The notes beneath the pieces are model-generated. The model saw only the letters and a list, made by a program, of their open reading frames with translations, was not told the DNA's origin and did no database searches. Positions 34,231 through 46,023 of a DNA stretch of 64,000 nucleotides are shown here, in pieces. Source of the DNA: Ditylenchus dipsaci. Lineage: Eukaryota > Nematoda > Chromadorea > Rhabditida > Anguinidae. Both the position numbers and the translations under genes were made by a program. Location: assembly GCA_004194705.1 (NCBI GenBank), contig SADC01000095.1:124001-188000 (forward strand), in the 5' to 3' direction. How positions within the stretch are numbered: the stretch's first letter is position 1; the number at the start of each line of letters is the position of its first letter.

Positions 34231-34840
34231 AGAATGCAAAGCCACAACTGTAAAGTTGAACCTCTTCTAAACTACCAACCTTTAGATTTGACCCCATAGA
34301 TATCTTCGGCACTTTTGAAGCCCGATTTTTATTGTATTTTGACAGTTGGCTAAGCTCAGTCTGGTGCAAAATTGCAAGCAATACGATTTTAGATGTAGTT
34401 TATGCAAAAGACCGTTTTGCCATTGAAACTAGTGATTTCTTATACGCCTTTTTGATAAAGGGTTGCGATTTGTCATGAGTGGACTAATAGAGGTTTTTTG
34501 AACTTCTAAACTGAAGTCATTTGCAAAGAATGGACTGCAAATATCAATCCTTACAAATTATCACACTAGAATGACCAAAAAATTAAAGTAACAAGGTGTT
34601 TGATTCAGCTGAGAATTTTTTAAAAGTACTACTTTAATGTATTTTTTAATAATGATAAGAATAATAAAAGCTAATGGTGCTGAATTTTTTTAATGATTTT
34701 TATTATGTTTCAACATTACATTCATATTTTCCAGCTATTAAAAAATTTTACTTTTTCGCAATTCTTTTTATAATCTATTCAAGTTAAAACAACTTGTTTT
34801 GTCGCAAATTTTTTCTTGCTGTAAAAAAAACTTTTCAAAG

Positions 34841-35614
34841 GGCAGGAGTACACAATTTCACAGCAGCCAAAAACGCGTTTTAACAGTGTCTAAGCACGTT
34901 TCGAATAAAAAAACAAGTGGGAAAGCACTTTCTATATGCATTTCATGATCAAGAGTATTTCTCGGAATCATGTCTGAGGTAAGTGAGTGCGCGCATCTCT
35001 AACTCTCAAGCCCCTGTGCACCCTAAAGGAGCGCAGGAGACTTGGAGTTGAGATGCGCACACCCACATACCTCAGACACAAATCACTCGAAAGTGACTCT
35101 GGATGCATAAAAACAGAGTTTCTTTATGCGGTAGGCACCAGCGAACAAAACTATGTTCAAACCCTATCTTTTTTAGTCTTTTAAAACATATCCGGGTACC
35201 TTTTTAATTTTATTAGCTTGGGGGACCAAGGCAGTTAGCCAACTTATGATCACCAAATGTTTTTTGAAACCTCCACTTTTTAGTGCGGAAATTGTTAGGA
35301 AAGAACTTTTTTATATCGTTTTCAGCGTATAAAAATCAGTTAGTGGACGTTTAAACACTATTTACAGTAAAACGAAGCCCCCTCCCCCCAGGTACATAAG
35401 TGCCCGAATTCCATACTTTTAAGAGATCCAGGGCCCTTTTAGGTTGGCTTTCCTTGGTCCCCCAGGCAAAAAGTCAAAGTTTGGTCGAAAAAAAATTCTA
35501 GGAAAAATGCTTTCCCACTCGTTTTTTAACTTCTTTGTCGTTTTCGGCATATAAAACGTGCTTAGACACTGTTGAAACGCGTTTTGGACTCCTGTGAAAC
35601 AGTGTGCTTCAGCC
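34841..35614. mobile_element. Inverted-repeat element with 8-bp duplication carrying the RNA-like segment
   Basis: TTTCAAAG flanks it on both sides (34833-34840 and 35615-35622). The ends GGCAGGAGTACACAATTTC and GGCTGAAGCACACTGTTTC (complement) are related, and the arms continue with AACGCGTTT and CAGTGTCTAAGCACGTTT. Inside are copy 2 of the structured segment (34966-35165) and a stretch with TTGGGGGACCAAGGCAG. No transposase is seen. Confidence 0.75.
34966..35165 (+). ncRNA. Candidate structured RNA segment, copy 2
   Basis: It is homologous to 15390-15600 and keeps the same pairing plan with different bases. The outer stem pairs GTCTGAGGTA with TACCTCAGAC. The second pairs GTGCGCGCATCTC with GAGATGCGCAC. 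The central hairpin AACTCTCAAGCCCCTG pairs with CAGGAGACTTGGAGTT. The downstream hairpin CACTCGAAAGTGACTCTGG and GCATAAA/TTTATGC are unchanged. It lies in an unrelated 8-bp-duplication element. Transcription is not shown and the strand is arbitrary. Confidence 0.4.
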
Positions 35615-35622
35615 TTTCAAAG

Positions 35623-35967
35623 TAAAGGAAATATGCATTGAGTAAAAAAGTGGTTTAACCACAATAAAAGATTAAAAAATTTTATGGCTGAAAAAATATT
35701 TTTCACAGCTAGATATATAACACAGCTCCATCACTAAACTATTATCACAACAACAAAGGGTATCTTTAACACTAAAATTTTCGTAAATTGAAATTCGTCG
35801 ACCACCTAATTATTGAAAAAGTAGACAACTCAGTAAGAATACAGGTAGGATTTTTGAAATTATTTATCCTTAAACTCAACAAATCACAATAAAAACAGAA
35901 AATAAAGCCTTAAAAATTGAATATTCGAATAACACCGCTGCCTGTGAATATCTTCAAGGAAAATATA
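35623..35967. other. No feature recognised
   Basis: This is short AT-rich spacer between the element ending at 35614 and the GC-richer island at 35930-36160. Confidence 0.3.
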
Positions 35968-36142
35968 TCAGCCCAAGACTCCACCCGGAAGAGTTAAGAA
36001 GTAGAAGTAAAACTGATTGTGACCAAACTGAATCAAGCAAGCCTTGCTTTGAGAAATGCCATCTGTAGCAATCAGCCACATCTTGATGCACCTACCAAGG
36101 AGAATATCTGCTGTCGAATGGCACAACAAACGTTCGAAATCA
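35968..36142 (-). CDS. Possible isolated coding exon, strand uncertain
   Basis: This segment is GC-richer than its surroundings. On the minus strand an acceptor (AGAGGATTGCAG) opens 57 codons to a stop, including LCHSTADILLGRCIKMW and ACLIQFGHNQFYFYFLTL. On the plus strand a cysteine-containing frame (AACEYLQGKYISPRLHPEE, KPCFEKCHL) ends at 36069. Neither is a family I recognise, and no partner exons were found nearby. It is either the last exon of a gene mostly removed by insertions or captured sequence. Confidence 0.3.
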
Positions 36143-36889
36143 CTGCAATCCTCTATCTAGTTACTTTTTATACATATTAAAAAATCCCCCAAACAAAAAC
36201 AATAAATTTAATAAAAACGACGCAAACTACTCTTGAAGGTATAATTTAGGCATTTTCAATAGCTTTAAAGCCAGCTAATAGTTAATGTGATTATATGTTT
36301 TAAGCAGAACTAATAAGGTTTCTAAATTGCTTAATGCTTCAAAACAAGGTAGTTAAATTGCAAATATGCTAGCAAAGTAACTTTACTTTACTAAAGTTGC
36401 AATTTAAAACATTTGTTGACTACAGTTGTAAAAAATAAAGTTATGATTTTCATAAATTACTGTTTTTACAAACTTTAACATTATATATTTTTATACATAT
36501 ATGTTATCAAATTATCTCGTTATTAAATTCTCATCACTGTATCTGTCCGACTAAAAAGCAGAAAAACTCATAGGATGAACCCGGGGACTAATTATTGAAA
36601 TTACTCAGATTCAAATTTAATTTAGTACTTTAAAACTTCCATAAAGCTTAACAATTAGCAACCTTTCCGAGTTTTTAAATAAAAAGGTTTACTTTTCGGC
36701 GCTACTGGAATATACATCCTACTCCCCCAAAACAGCCATTAGAATATAGATCCACTGAAATCCAAAAAGTTTTTTGTAAAAAGGGTTTTTTAGCTTCTGA
36801 CCTGCGCTACAACATAAATGCAAAAAAAATTACAGCGCAAAACACTCAAGCAAAATTTTGACCAGTTAAGCTAAGTCCCCAATGAGTAA
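36143..36889. other. No feature recognised
   Basis: This is AT-rich intergenic DNA with no supported exon or RNA gene. From about 36730 on there are words such as TACAACATAAATGC that recur in other foldbacks. Confidence 0.3.
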
Positions 36890-37285
36890 GCGATTTTTTT
36901 TTGACTTGTTTAGGCGGGAACGGCTGTAGATTTTTTTTCTCGGCCGAACTTTCTTTTCTGTTGGTACCATTTTGTAGCTGAGATTCAGGGCTACAAAATA
37001 AAAAATTTTCCAGCCACATATCGCTGAAAAAGTCTTGATAAAAATGCGTTTATTTGCACTCTACATCTCACTAAATGAGTGCAATGTAGAGTGCGATGTA
37101 GAGTGCAAATAAACGCATTTTTATCAAAAAATTTTCAGCGTTATGTGGCTGAAATTTTTTTTATTGCGTAGCCCTGAATCTCAGCTACAAAATGGTACCA
37201 ACAGAAAAAAAGTTCCCCGGAAAAAAAATTAACAGCCCTTTTTTGCAATTTACATCGCACTCTGCATTGCACTCATTGAGGACGC
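36890..37285. repeat. Foldback repeat next to the piggyBac remnant
   Basis: Arms carrying TTGGTACCATTTTGTAGC, GATTCAGGGCTACAA and TTTATTTGCACTCTACATC fold around about 37075. The right side ends close to the TTAA at 37290 where the piggyBac element begins. Confidence 0.6.
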
Positions 37286-37289
37286 GCCT

Positions 37290-38424
37290 TTAACCCATTT
37301 TTGCCCGAATTAATTTTCAAAAAAATTTGAATTTTTTATTTTTTTTTGGGAACGTTGTATATAGGGGTAAAATTATTGGTTTTGTTGTAAAAATGATATC
37401 AAAAATAGTGTTTTATCAGTAGAACGAAGAGTTATGAGTCATCCTATTAGCATATGTTTATGCTTCTTTTTTTCTCTTAGTTGATATAGTTCTTTTGAAA
37501 TACAGCTGGCTATTTTGAAGAAAGAAGGAAGGAAGTCACTTCCCCTTTATCATTTGATTTTGTACAACACTTTGTCGACAAATATATTATTTTGCTAAAG
37601 TAAATTCGCCTAATATGGGAAAGCTGGTCAATCTCTTCGAGTGTCTATCCTTGTTAGAGTCGGAGGATGTGGACAACAACCACTTCACTATTTACGGCGA
37701 CAGATTCTTCTCCTCCATCAAGTTGGCGTATGAACCAAAAAGACTGGGGATTGGATACACTGGAACTGTGAATGCACCAAGGAAAAAAAGGATCCAGATT
37801 GAGCAGCCAAACACTGTAGCCTGCTACAACAAGCACATGGGTGGTGTGGACAGAATGGACCAAAATATCAATAACTATAGGGTTTCCATTGGCTCCAAGA
37901 AATGGTGGTGGTCGTGCTTCTGCTTTGGAGTAGATACTGCAGTGCACAACGCCTGGCAGTTGTATAGAAAAGTCCACCCTAAGTGGGACTACCTCCAGTT
38001 TCGCCGCTATGTTGCCACCTCCTATATGCAAACATATGGAAGTCCACCCACAGGACCCGGCCGAAGATCATCCCAAGATAGACAACTAACTTCTAAGCGA
38101 GTAAATGAGAGTGTGCGGCTTGACGGGTACAATCATTGGATTGCCACAACAGACTTATCTCTTCACTGCGGGGTTTTTGATGGAAGAACTAACAAGAAAT
38201 GCGAAAAATGTAATGTAGGCCTGCATCCTGTATCTTGCTTCAAAGAATTCCACGTGAAAAACTAAGGAAAATAGCAAAATCTCATATTTTTCATTATCAA
38301 ATGCTATTTTTGACAACATTTTTATAATAAAACCGGTACTTTTACCCCTGTATATGATGTTTCCAAAGAAAAAAAATTGAAATTTTTAGGTTAATTTTCA
38401 TACCCGTGGGAAAAAAGGGGTTAA
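37290..38424. mobile_element. Internally deleted piggyBac element
   Basis: TTAA at 37290-37293 and 38421-38424 flank related ends: TTAACCCATTTTTGCCCG on the left and TTAACCCCTTTTTTCCCAC on the right complement. The subterminal word AGGGGTAAAA is also inverted at both sides. At about 1.13 kb it is much shorter than an autonomous piggyBac. Confidence 0.85.
37615..38265 (+). pseudogene. piggyBac-type transposase, C-terminal half
   Basis: A 216-codon frame matches the second half of DDE_Tnp_1_7 (PGBD-like) transposases. IYGDRFFSS holds the counterpart of the second catalytic aspartate. GIGYTGTVNAPRKK follows, and NKHMGGVDRMDQNINNYR holds the third. KKWWWSCFCF and LQFRRYVATSY come next, and the cysteine-rich end CEKCNVGLHPVSCFKEFH is the zinc-binding tail. 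The N-terminal DNA-binding and dimerisation region and the first catalytic aspartate are absent. The methionine at 37615 is simply the first in frame; family members are commonly around 550-650 residues. The frame is undamaged, suggesting a fairly recent deletion, but the fragment should lack transposase activity. Confidence 0.85.
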
Positions 38425-39523
38425 GGTGACAAAAGTGCTTGTCAAATTTTGTGAAATGACTTCATTTGTGTTAAGAGCCCGACGCTTACTTTTTGAAAAT
38501 AATCCGGGATATTTTCATATACCAATCGAAAGAGAAAGGAAAGGGCTACAAAATCATGTGTTTGGAATATTTTTGAAAGGTAAATTTGATATTAATAATC
38601 AATCTGAAAACACGTCCATAATTTTTTAAGTCAAGAAAAACAGAAAATCCGGGGATTGAAAATCCGGTTTTTTCATTTGTTCTGTCTATTAACCAACTAT
38701 GACATTGTCACTTAGTGAATGTTAATATACCATTTGCTAGAAAATTTACAGGGCTACAAGATGACATATCGTGCACGAAAAATTGAAAATCAAAAATGGT
38801 CCTACGATGCCCTTAAAGGGTGTGGTTTTTTTGGGCCACCCTGTAGTATTTAGTAACTTTTATTTTATAAGCTTTTAATGATGTGGAATTTATGTACATA
38901 AAAAAAGCACCTTGTAATAAAATCCCAAGACAAAAACAACAATTATTGTCAATTATTATTTCAAATTTTAAATTTTTGTTGAAAACCTTTTCCGGATAGA
39001 AAAAAGCCCCCCCCCCTATTAAGTGGTATTAAGATTATGGTTCTAGTTTAAAATATGGTTCTTTTTTGCCTTGGTCCTCCTTCCCGAGTGGCATTTTGCA
39101 ACAGATAATTTTTATATTTTTAATAATGATTTGTTGCAGCATTTTGAAAATGTTAGTGATTAAGGTAATGATGATTACCATGTTCACTATAAAATTACCA
39201 TTGGAGATTTACCGTATATTCTCTATTAGAAGGCCGGGCCTTCTATTTTTCAACCCTAAAAAGTCGGAAAAAAATATTTCGATTTGAGATTTTTGGGTGC
39301 TCACTAAAATTTTAAAAGTGGAATCAGGTGAGCTCGTGCTAACTAAGAAACGCGAAAAACAGATTTGCGAATTTCTTTTTCTAGGCTGATATATAGGTCC
39401 TCAAGGGGCCTTCTATTAGAGAGGGCCTTCTAATCGAGAATATACGGTAGCAGACTTTTTAAAAATGGAACCCTATGCTACACTAGAATCAAAATATATA
39501 AATTTATTTTAAACTATTAAAGT
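38425..39523. other. Spacer with repeats upstream of receptor copy 2
   Basis: It contains the right part of the foldback region interrupted by the piggyBac element, ending GGGCCACCCTGTAG near 38845. It also holds an ACCGTATTT-family repeat at 39211-39450 (TACCGTATATTCTCTATTAG, complement at 39431-39450). No gene is seen. Confidence 0.5.
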
Positions 39524-42500
39524 ATGGACGCACTTATTATTGAAAGCAGACGACAAAAATGGCTACAAGACTATAACTGCTCATTCTATGACTACAATAC
39601 TATTCCATATGAGTCTAGAAGACATCCTATGATTGCCGCTATTTTATTTGTTTGTTTCTCTGTTTTTGAGGTGAGGGTGTTTTGTTATTCCTTTTTAGCC
39701 GAAAATTAACCCAAAATTGTTTTGGGCGGGATCTGGATCCTGTGACATGTTTTGTATTTTTTTTAATCTCTTATGGCTCCTTCACAATGTGTAAATCAGT
39801 TTGCGATTGTGAACACCACAGTACGAATATAAAGGTTAAAGGATCATGCCGTGCGTTCTAAATTGTCCCCTGCCAATTCAAAATTTTTTTTAATAATTGA
39901 ACTTCTGTACGGATTTTTCAACTTGGTTTCTAACAAAACAACGCCTAGAATTTAATTTTAGGATAGTTTTGTTAGGAAGCAAGTTGAAACATCCGTACAG
40001 AAGTTCAATGATTAGGCGAAATTTTTGGAATTGGCGGGGCAAAATCGTAGACGTAGACGGGCACAGTTCTTTAAAGGGGGTGCACATCCAATAGCAAATA
40101 TTTTGAACTCTCAGGTTTGATTCTCAGTAAGTGCAAACCCTTTTGTATCTTCTTCAATTTACAAGTTTGTTGTCAAAATAATCCTCACACTCTTAGCTTT
40201 CCAGCGAAATCATCAAAGCATGGTTTCACAACATCTGGAGCTGATTTACAGGCTAAGACCTGCTGAGTTTACGAAAATTGATCATTTTAGGCGATTTTAT
40301 TCGACTGGTCTAATCGACTTTTTTCTACAAGTCTCACGTTTCATATACCAAAATGTAGCCAAGTTTCTACGCTTTCATTTGAGTCATTATACAGAGAAAA
40401 GGGTACAATCATGTCTAGATTTAACGATCACTCGGTTTAACAATCACCTGGGTCGGCCACCAGGGTGATCGCTAAATCGAGAGTAGGCTGTAATATTCAG
40501 TTGGCGCTAAAATTTAAAAATAACCAATGATGTTCCATGTCATCCTACACAGGCTGTTCCCGAAATTTTCGATATTTTTTTGAACTGACATCTTTTGCAA
40601 ATTTTATTTACATAATCATTTACAATCCTATACTCAAAATAAAGACCTGCTTCCTGGCGTTCTCTTCAGCATATGTTTGTAAATTACCGTGTCAAAGTAA
40701 AATTACAAGAAAAGTCAGTTCCCAATAAATCCGAAATCCTACCCCTCAAAAATACTCTTTTCTTCCTTGGTCAAACATTTTCTTATTCTTCTGAAGTGAT
40801 TTTATTGTGGAATTTTTTCATTTGACTCCTCATAAAATTTTGACTCTAAAAAGTTACTAATTGCGTTGAGAAATAAGTTAAATTGGTAGACGTTCAAGCG
40901 ATATACAAATAAGTACGCATCATTCTGGCTGGTTTCCTTCCATTTCGATGGTCATTTGCTTGAAATTGAAAATTTAAGCCAGTCGGTGACAGTAAATCGG
41001 ATTGCAATCGATTGCTCGATAAGTTTGGCCCTAGAAGTCATTAAACTTACTACAGTAAAAAAGATTATGCAGCATTGGGAATCGAACATGAGAGTTCAAA
41101 ATGTTCGCTATTGGATGGCACACCCCTTTCAGTGGGGTACGCAGGAATTTCTGACGGAGGGGCAGCAGACCATTTTTAAGGTTGTGGGACATTTCCGAGT
41201 CGCCGTTTCCGAGTCGGCCGTTTCCGAGTCGGCTATTTTCGAGTCGGCCATTTCCGAGTCAGCCGTTTCCGAGTTGGCCGTTACCGAGTCTCTGTTTGAA
41301 ATTAACCGAATCCTTTTCTGGACAAAATTTGAATAAACCTAAGCGAAAATATCTTTTTCCCTTCGATGGCTGAAGTTTAAAGGAAGGTTGCACATCCCAA
41401 ATGCGAATATTTCGAACACTCAAGTTCGAACCCCAGTAGGTGCACATTTTTTAACTCTACTTTCAGGAACTTCACTCACTTCTAGAGCCCAAAACTATCG
41501 AGCAATCAATTGCAAGCATGTCCAGCTCTGTTAAGCTGCCAGAAAATACTTAAATTCTCGGACTTCAAGCAAATGACGATTAAAATAATGGAAACCAGCT
41601 AATGATATTACTTAGTTTTATATCACTTTAGTTCTCAAAAAGGGGATGGCAACTTTTTAGAGTCAGAATTCCATGAGGAATCAAATAGCAATATTTTCAT
41701 ACAGAATTTACCTCAGAAAGCTAGGTAGATATCGAAGGTTTGAATCAGCGCCAAAAAAGTATGTCTGAACAATAGGATGTCACGGACTCGGACATTTTTT
41801 TGAATTTGATCTCTAATAAGCGATATTTTTTCTTTATATGATAGCTGTTATGAAAGTCTGGACTCTCGGTTACATGCTATGAAATAAAAGGTGTGCAGTT
41901 TTGATAAAAGTCAGAAAATTTTAACGAAACCAATGAAGGTAAAGCCCAAAAATGATAAATTTTCGGACAAAAAGCAGGTTTCAGGTAGTGTTTTGACCTG
42001 AAACTCAGCCGGGATAATTGTTAAACCATGCGCTTATGACGCTGTTGTATAGCTAACAGAATGAAGATCATTTTGATATTGAAATTGTATATAAAACAAG
42101 AAAAAGTGAACAAATGAACTAAGCTGCAAAAAAAGCGCCAATTTAACGTTTTTGTGCTAGACTCGGAAATGGCCGACTCGGAAACGGCGACTCGGAAATG
42201 TCCCACAACGCATTTTTAGGTCATTTTACCTACACCGTTTTGAAAAAAATCTGACGTGGGGGGGGGGCACGTCATGCAACTTAAGGTGCATGACTTAAGA
42301 TTTATTCGTAAAAAGTCATACACAAGTTTATCGAAGAAAATAATAATTATTATTTTTAGTTACTTTATGTTCCTTCATTAATAGTGCTTTTAAAGAAGAA
42401 AAATCGTTGCCAACCATGTTATTTACTTATGTTATGTCTAATGCTCATAGATATGCTAGCTCTGACTATAACAGCGCTATTTTCTGGTCTGATGTTATTA

Positions 42501-45485
42501 AACGGAGAAGTTTTTTGTTCTTCTCCTAAACTATTTTATGCTGTTGGAGTATATTCAGAAAGTAAGTGGAATTTAAAGCAACGAAACCCTTTTTTAGCCA
42601 CTTTGACTAATGTGCAATTTGAAACAAGGCTCTTAGAAAGGTTTTATGGACACATAGCTTTGGAAAACAGATCGTTGTGTCCCAAATTCTTTATTGTGCC
42701 TTCTTTTAAACTTTTGAGCTACAGTCCGACTTCTCTACAAGCAGCACCTGGGCCCGTTCCTAAGGGGTATTTTCTCGCCTCTCTAAGCTACACCTCTCTA
42801 TAAGCTACAGCTGGGATCGGTCCCGAAGGTGTAGCTTATAGAGAAGGTTGACTGTGCCAAAAATAATTTTCGCAAAATATAAACTGCGAAAAATAGTCCT
42901 TTGGCGAAAATAATCGCACTCTTAAAGTTTTTTCCCGCGAACTCAGTTGAATGAGATTAATAATATTCACCCACGCTAATTAAAAGAGAATACACGGTAA
43001 TGTATTTGTTAAGTACTCTGGTGTGGCGAGCTGTTTATCTGTATGTCACTGGCTGTAAATAGATGCTTAACTATAATATGGGGCAAAACTGCAAGCCGGT
43101 TATTTGGTATTACACAAACTAGATGGCTAATTTTGGTCATCGTAACTATTTCATTACTCTGTGCTACATTTACACCTCCAATACTTTTTAATAGCATTAG
43201 AGCCACTTTCTTTTTTAATCCTCATGAAAGTTATTTTCCAGATCCAGACAAAAAGGTGGGTAAGATTAATTTTTCGATTGAGAAAGCTTCAAAAAAAACA
43301 GCAAGTATCCGAAAATTCCATAGCACGAGATCAGAATTTTATTAAGTCTACTCTTGACGAAAAAACGCGAAAACTTGTGCAGATAGCTCCAGGGGTTATT
43401 GATTTTCCCAGATAAGTTGATGACAGTCAATAAGCTACATAGGATCTTCCAATTAGAAACACAAAAGATGTTCATGAAATATAATAATAGTAAATGCCAG
43501 ATAAAAATATAACTAGTGCATTGGTGAAAACTGAAAAAATGATTAAATTTCCCATATTTGGCTAACCCTGTATTTAGTATTTAAACAGTATGTTGATCTC
43601 GCTTTCACTAATCTACGCAGCGACGCTATTTTTCACTTATGGTGGAGTGGCTATTTATTATGTTCACCGTGCTCAGAATCTAAAAAAGCACAAAGACTTT
43701 AGTGTAAGTTAAAATGCATTATTTCAAGTCTTAGAAATTTTTTCGTAATGTGTTTGGTTAAGACATTCGTCCAAGTGCTGATCATCAACTGTATTAGTGT
43801 ATTAGGACCTTTGTCTTTTGCAATTATGCAAGTGGTTGAATATCCTGCCTTTATTCATTTAATAAGTACCATATTTCTAAGTGTGGTCACAAAGGGTGAG
43901 TCAAACACTAACATGGCTGGCTCTGTTTTCATTGCGGTGCTGAAATGGCGATTTACCTTTTGCGTGAAACGGTAATACCGGTAATTTACCGGATCAATTA
44001 TTGGTGATTTACCAAGGCTGGTAGAACCCCTTTTTAAAAATTTTGAATTGGCGTCTTTTTAGCAATTTATTTTTTTGTTTGATCGGTCTTTCACTCTCGC
44101 ATTCAATTCTAGTGCTGGAATCGTTTCCAATTGCATGCTTTGTCTTTACTGCATAACCTCTACTAATCTCCCACCCTTGACTTTGAAGACCTAAATCTCA
44201 GCCTAGAGTAAATATTTTGCAAATTTGTTTTAATTTTTTTAAAAGAAACATGGGTTTTGGGCGCAGTGGCATATGCAAAATTTGAAATGGCGCGGGACAC
44301 TTCTCTTTCGCCTCTTCCCGTACTCTTTGGAGTAATATCGAACGACTCCAAAGAGTAAAGTTAGAGACGAAAGAGAAGTGTCCCACGCCAATTCGATTCG
44401 CACATGACACTGCGCGCAAAAACCTTGGTCCTTTTACTCCCACGAGCTCTACCGGTTCCACTCTTTGTAATTTAGGATTTTCACCCAAAATTTCGAGTTT
44501 GAACCCAAAGGGTAGAAAAATAATTCCCTGGGGGATTAAAAGAGGCTATAAGGTATATAGCAAGCGAAAAAATATACCATTTAATGAAATGAAGGTCCAT
44601 AATTTGTGGTTGCGGCGCTTGGAAAATTTCACCGTTCAGTCGGTAATTTACCGGTGAGTTACCACCTAAAGATTTCAACCTGTGAATTTCACAACGATAG
44701 AATTTGTGGGTTATATTTAAAATTGGCCATAGAATACTGAATTTTGGCCATAGAATACTGAAAAATGGCCATAGATTTCTGAAAATTGGCCATAGATCTC
44801 TGAATTTTAACCATACTCGCTCGAAATCATGTTTCAACCTTTTTTTAACATGCTCTTGGACCTGAAACATCCTGAAAAGATGTTTTAAGGGTGTCGATGA
44901 CAATTTTACGAGAATTTTTTTTTGACCGAAATTAGTCTTTTTGCCCTGAGCGACCAATGGTCGGAAAAATTACAGAAATTTTTTTCTCGGAAAAGTGTCA
45001 TCGACACGCTTAAAACATCTTTTCAGGATGTTTCAGATCCAAAAGCATCTTAAAAATTGGTTGAAACATGATTTCGAGCGAGTATGGCTAAAATTCAGAA
45101 ATCTATGGCCAATTTTCAGAAATCTATTTTTTAGGCCATTTTTCAAAAATCTATGGCCATTTTTCAATATTCTATGGCCAACACAGATCTATGGCCAAAA
45201 TTCAGTATTCTATGGCCATTTTTCACAATTCTATGGCCAAAATTAAATACCACCCGAATTTGTTCAAGTAGCTTCCTCGACTTCCTCAAGCAGCTTCCCA
45301 AAAAATGCACTTGTTTCATTTAAGTTGACTAAAAGCACAAATTTTTAGGCTCTTCTTCAATTGTTTATTTGACGCTGAATCGCAAGATTAAAAATGAAAT
45401 CTTAGAATTTGTAAGTAAAGATTGGCTTCTGTCATTTGTGAGCAAAAGTGGCAGATCCTCCACAATGCAGCCACCAAGGAATTGA
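39524..45485 (+). CDS. Srt-type serpentine chemoreceptor (7TM), copy 2
   Basis: Six exons: 39524-39670, 42360-42561, 43014-43255, 43578-43703, 43763-43895 and 45349-45485, giving 328 residues. Exons 1-5 have exactly the same lengths and phases as the first receptor (147, 202, 242, 126 and 133 bp); only the last differs. The motifs are YNCSFYDYN, EVFCSSP, SLAVNRCLTII, FFFNPHESYFPD and SSIVYLTLNRKIKNEI, all as expected for Srt receptors. AATAAA at 45616-45621 follows the stop by 131 bases. Intron 1 has grown to 2.7 kb and intron 5 to 1.45 kb by mobile-element insertion. The copy appears intact. Substitutions relative to copy 1 are distributed very unevenly (see findings). Confidence 0.88.
39840..40070. 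mobile_element. TTAA-flanked foldback MITE in receptor intron 1
   Basis: TTAA at 39836-39839 and 40071-40074 flank a 231-bp palindrome with the family core GAACTTCTGTACGGATTTTT and TTCTAACAAAAC. Confidence 0.8.
40790..42210. repeat. Overlapping foldback and word-array repeats in receptor intron 1
   Basis: One palindrome has arms at about 40925-41130 and 41383-41600 (GCTGGTTTCC, ATTTGCTTGAA, CGATTGCTCGATA words). A second pair of arms is built from TTTCCGAGTCGGCCG words at 41188-41290 and inverted at 42163-42205. Its ends are GTTGTGGGACATTTCCGAG, near CATTTTTAAG on the left and CATTTTTAG on the right. The two systems interlock, so exact borders are unclear. Confidence 0.6.
42745..42860. repeat. 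Short Tigger-like fragment
   Basis: CTAAGCTACACCTCTCTATAAG and its near complement TGTAGCTTATAGAGAAGG, followed by TTGACTGTG, look like one end of a pogo/Tigger repeat folded back on itself. Confidence 0.45.
44240..44410. repeat. Foldback MITE, GGGACACTTCTCTTTCG family
   Basis: Arms GGCGCGGGACACTTCTCTTT and GTACTCTTTGGAGT fold around 44335. A second copy lies at 50440-50600 inside another element. The surrounding stretch 43896-45348 is intron 5 of receptor copy 2. Confidence 0.6.
44690..45260. repeat. Word-array foldback in receptor intron 5
   Basis: GGCCATAGAATACTGAAAAAT words repeat about five times at 44728-44815. Their complements repeat about eight times at 45085-45243. Between them are inverted arms with AAGATGTTTTAAG and GTGTCATCGACA. 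The end words AAATTTGTGGGTTATATT and the right complement are related but no clear target duplication is seen. Confidence 0.65.
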
Positions 45486-46023
45486 AGAAGGAGAAAGAGT
45501 TTGGCTACAAACTAATAAAACTACACGAAAGCACACTTTCTTGTTCCAACTGTTCCTTACATAAATTCTCAAAATTTCGTTCAAAAGTTTTTTATTTGTT
45601 CCTGGTTTATGTTTCAATAAAAGTTGTTGTTGTTAAAGAAGACGAAAACTTGTTTACAGTTTAGGTAATACCAAAGGCTGGTTTTTACAAGGGTCATCCA
45701 ATGACTAATAAGCCAAAGCAATGACTAGTAAAAATTAACAAATTTCAGATCCAACAAAAATAAAATTAAAATCTAGCTCAGACTTTGCATTTTTTTAGAC
45801 TTTTGGATTTAGATTTTTAGACCAAAATGTTAAAAAAGAAAGGGCTTCGCTACTTTGTATTTTTAGCTAAATTAGAAAAAAGTGCAATACACCGAAAATC
45901 TCGCGCATTAAAAAGTTAACGCGTCGAATACTGATTTGGAGACCTGTGCAGGGAGACTCAGAATTTCATGCTGAACCCGATGGTGCGGGTCTCCTCTGCC
46001 TTTTTTCTGAAAAGGTTATGAAC

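Noticed and set aside
37654..38031. 125-codon minus-strand frame
   Set aside because: It is antisense shadow of the piggyBac transposase fragment.
43161..43415. Frames overlapping the receptor exons in other phases
   Set aside because: They are shadows of the Srt receptor exon 3 reading frame.
44481..45246. Frames of 158 and 83 codons with repeated LWPIFRNLWPFF-like units
   Set aside because: They translate the TATGGCCA word arrays of a foldback and have no splice or end signals.
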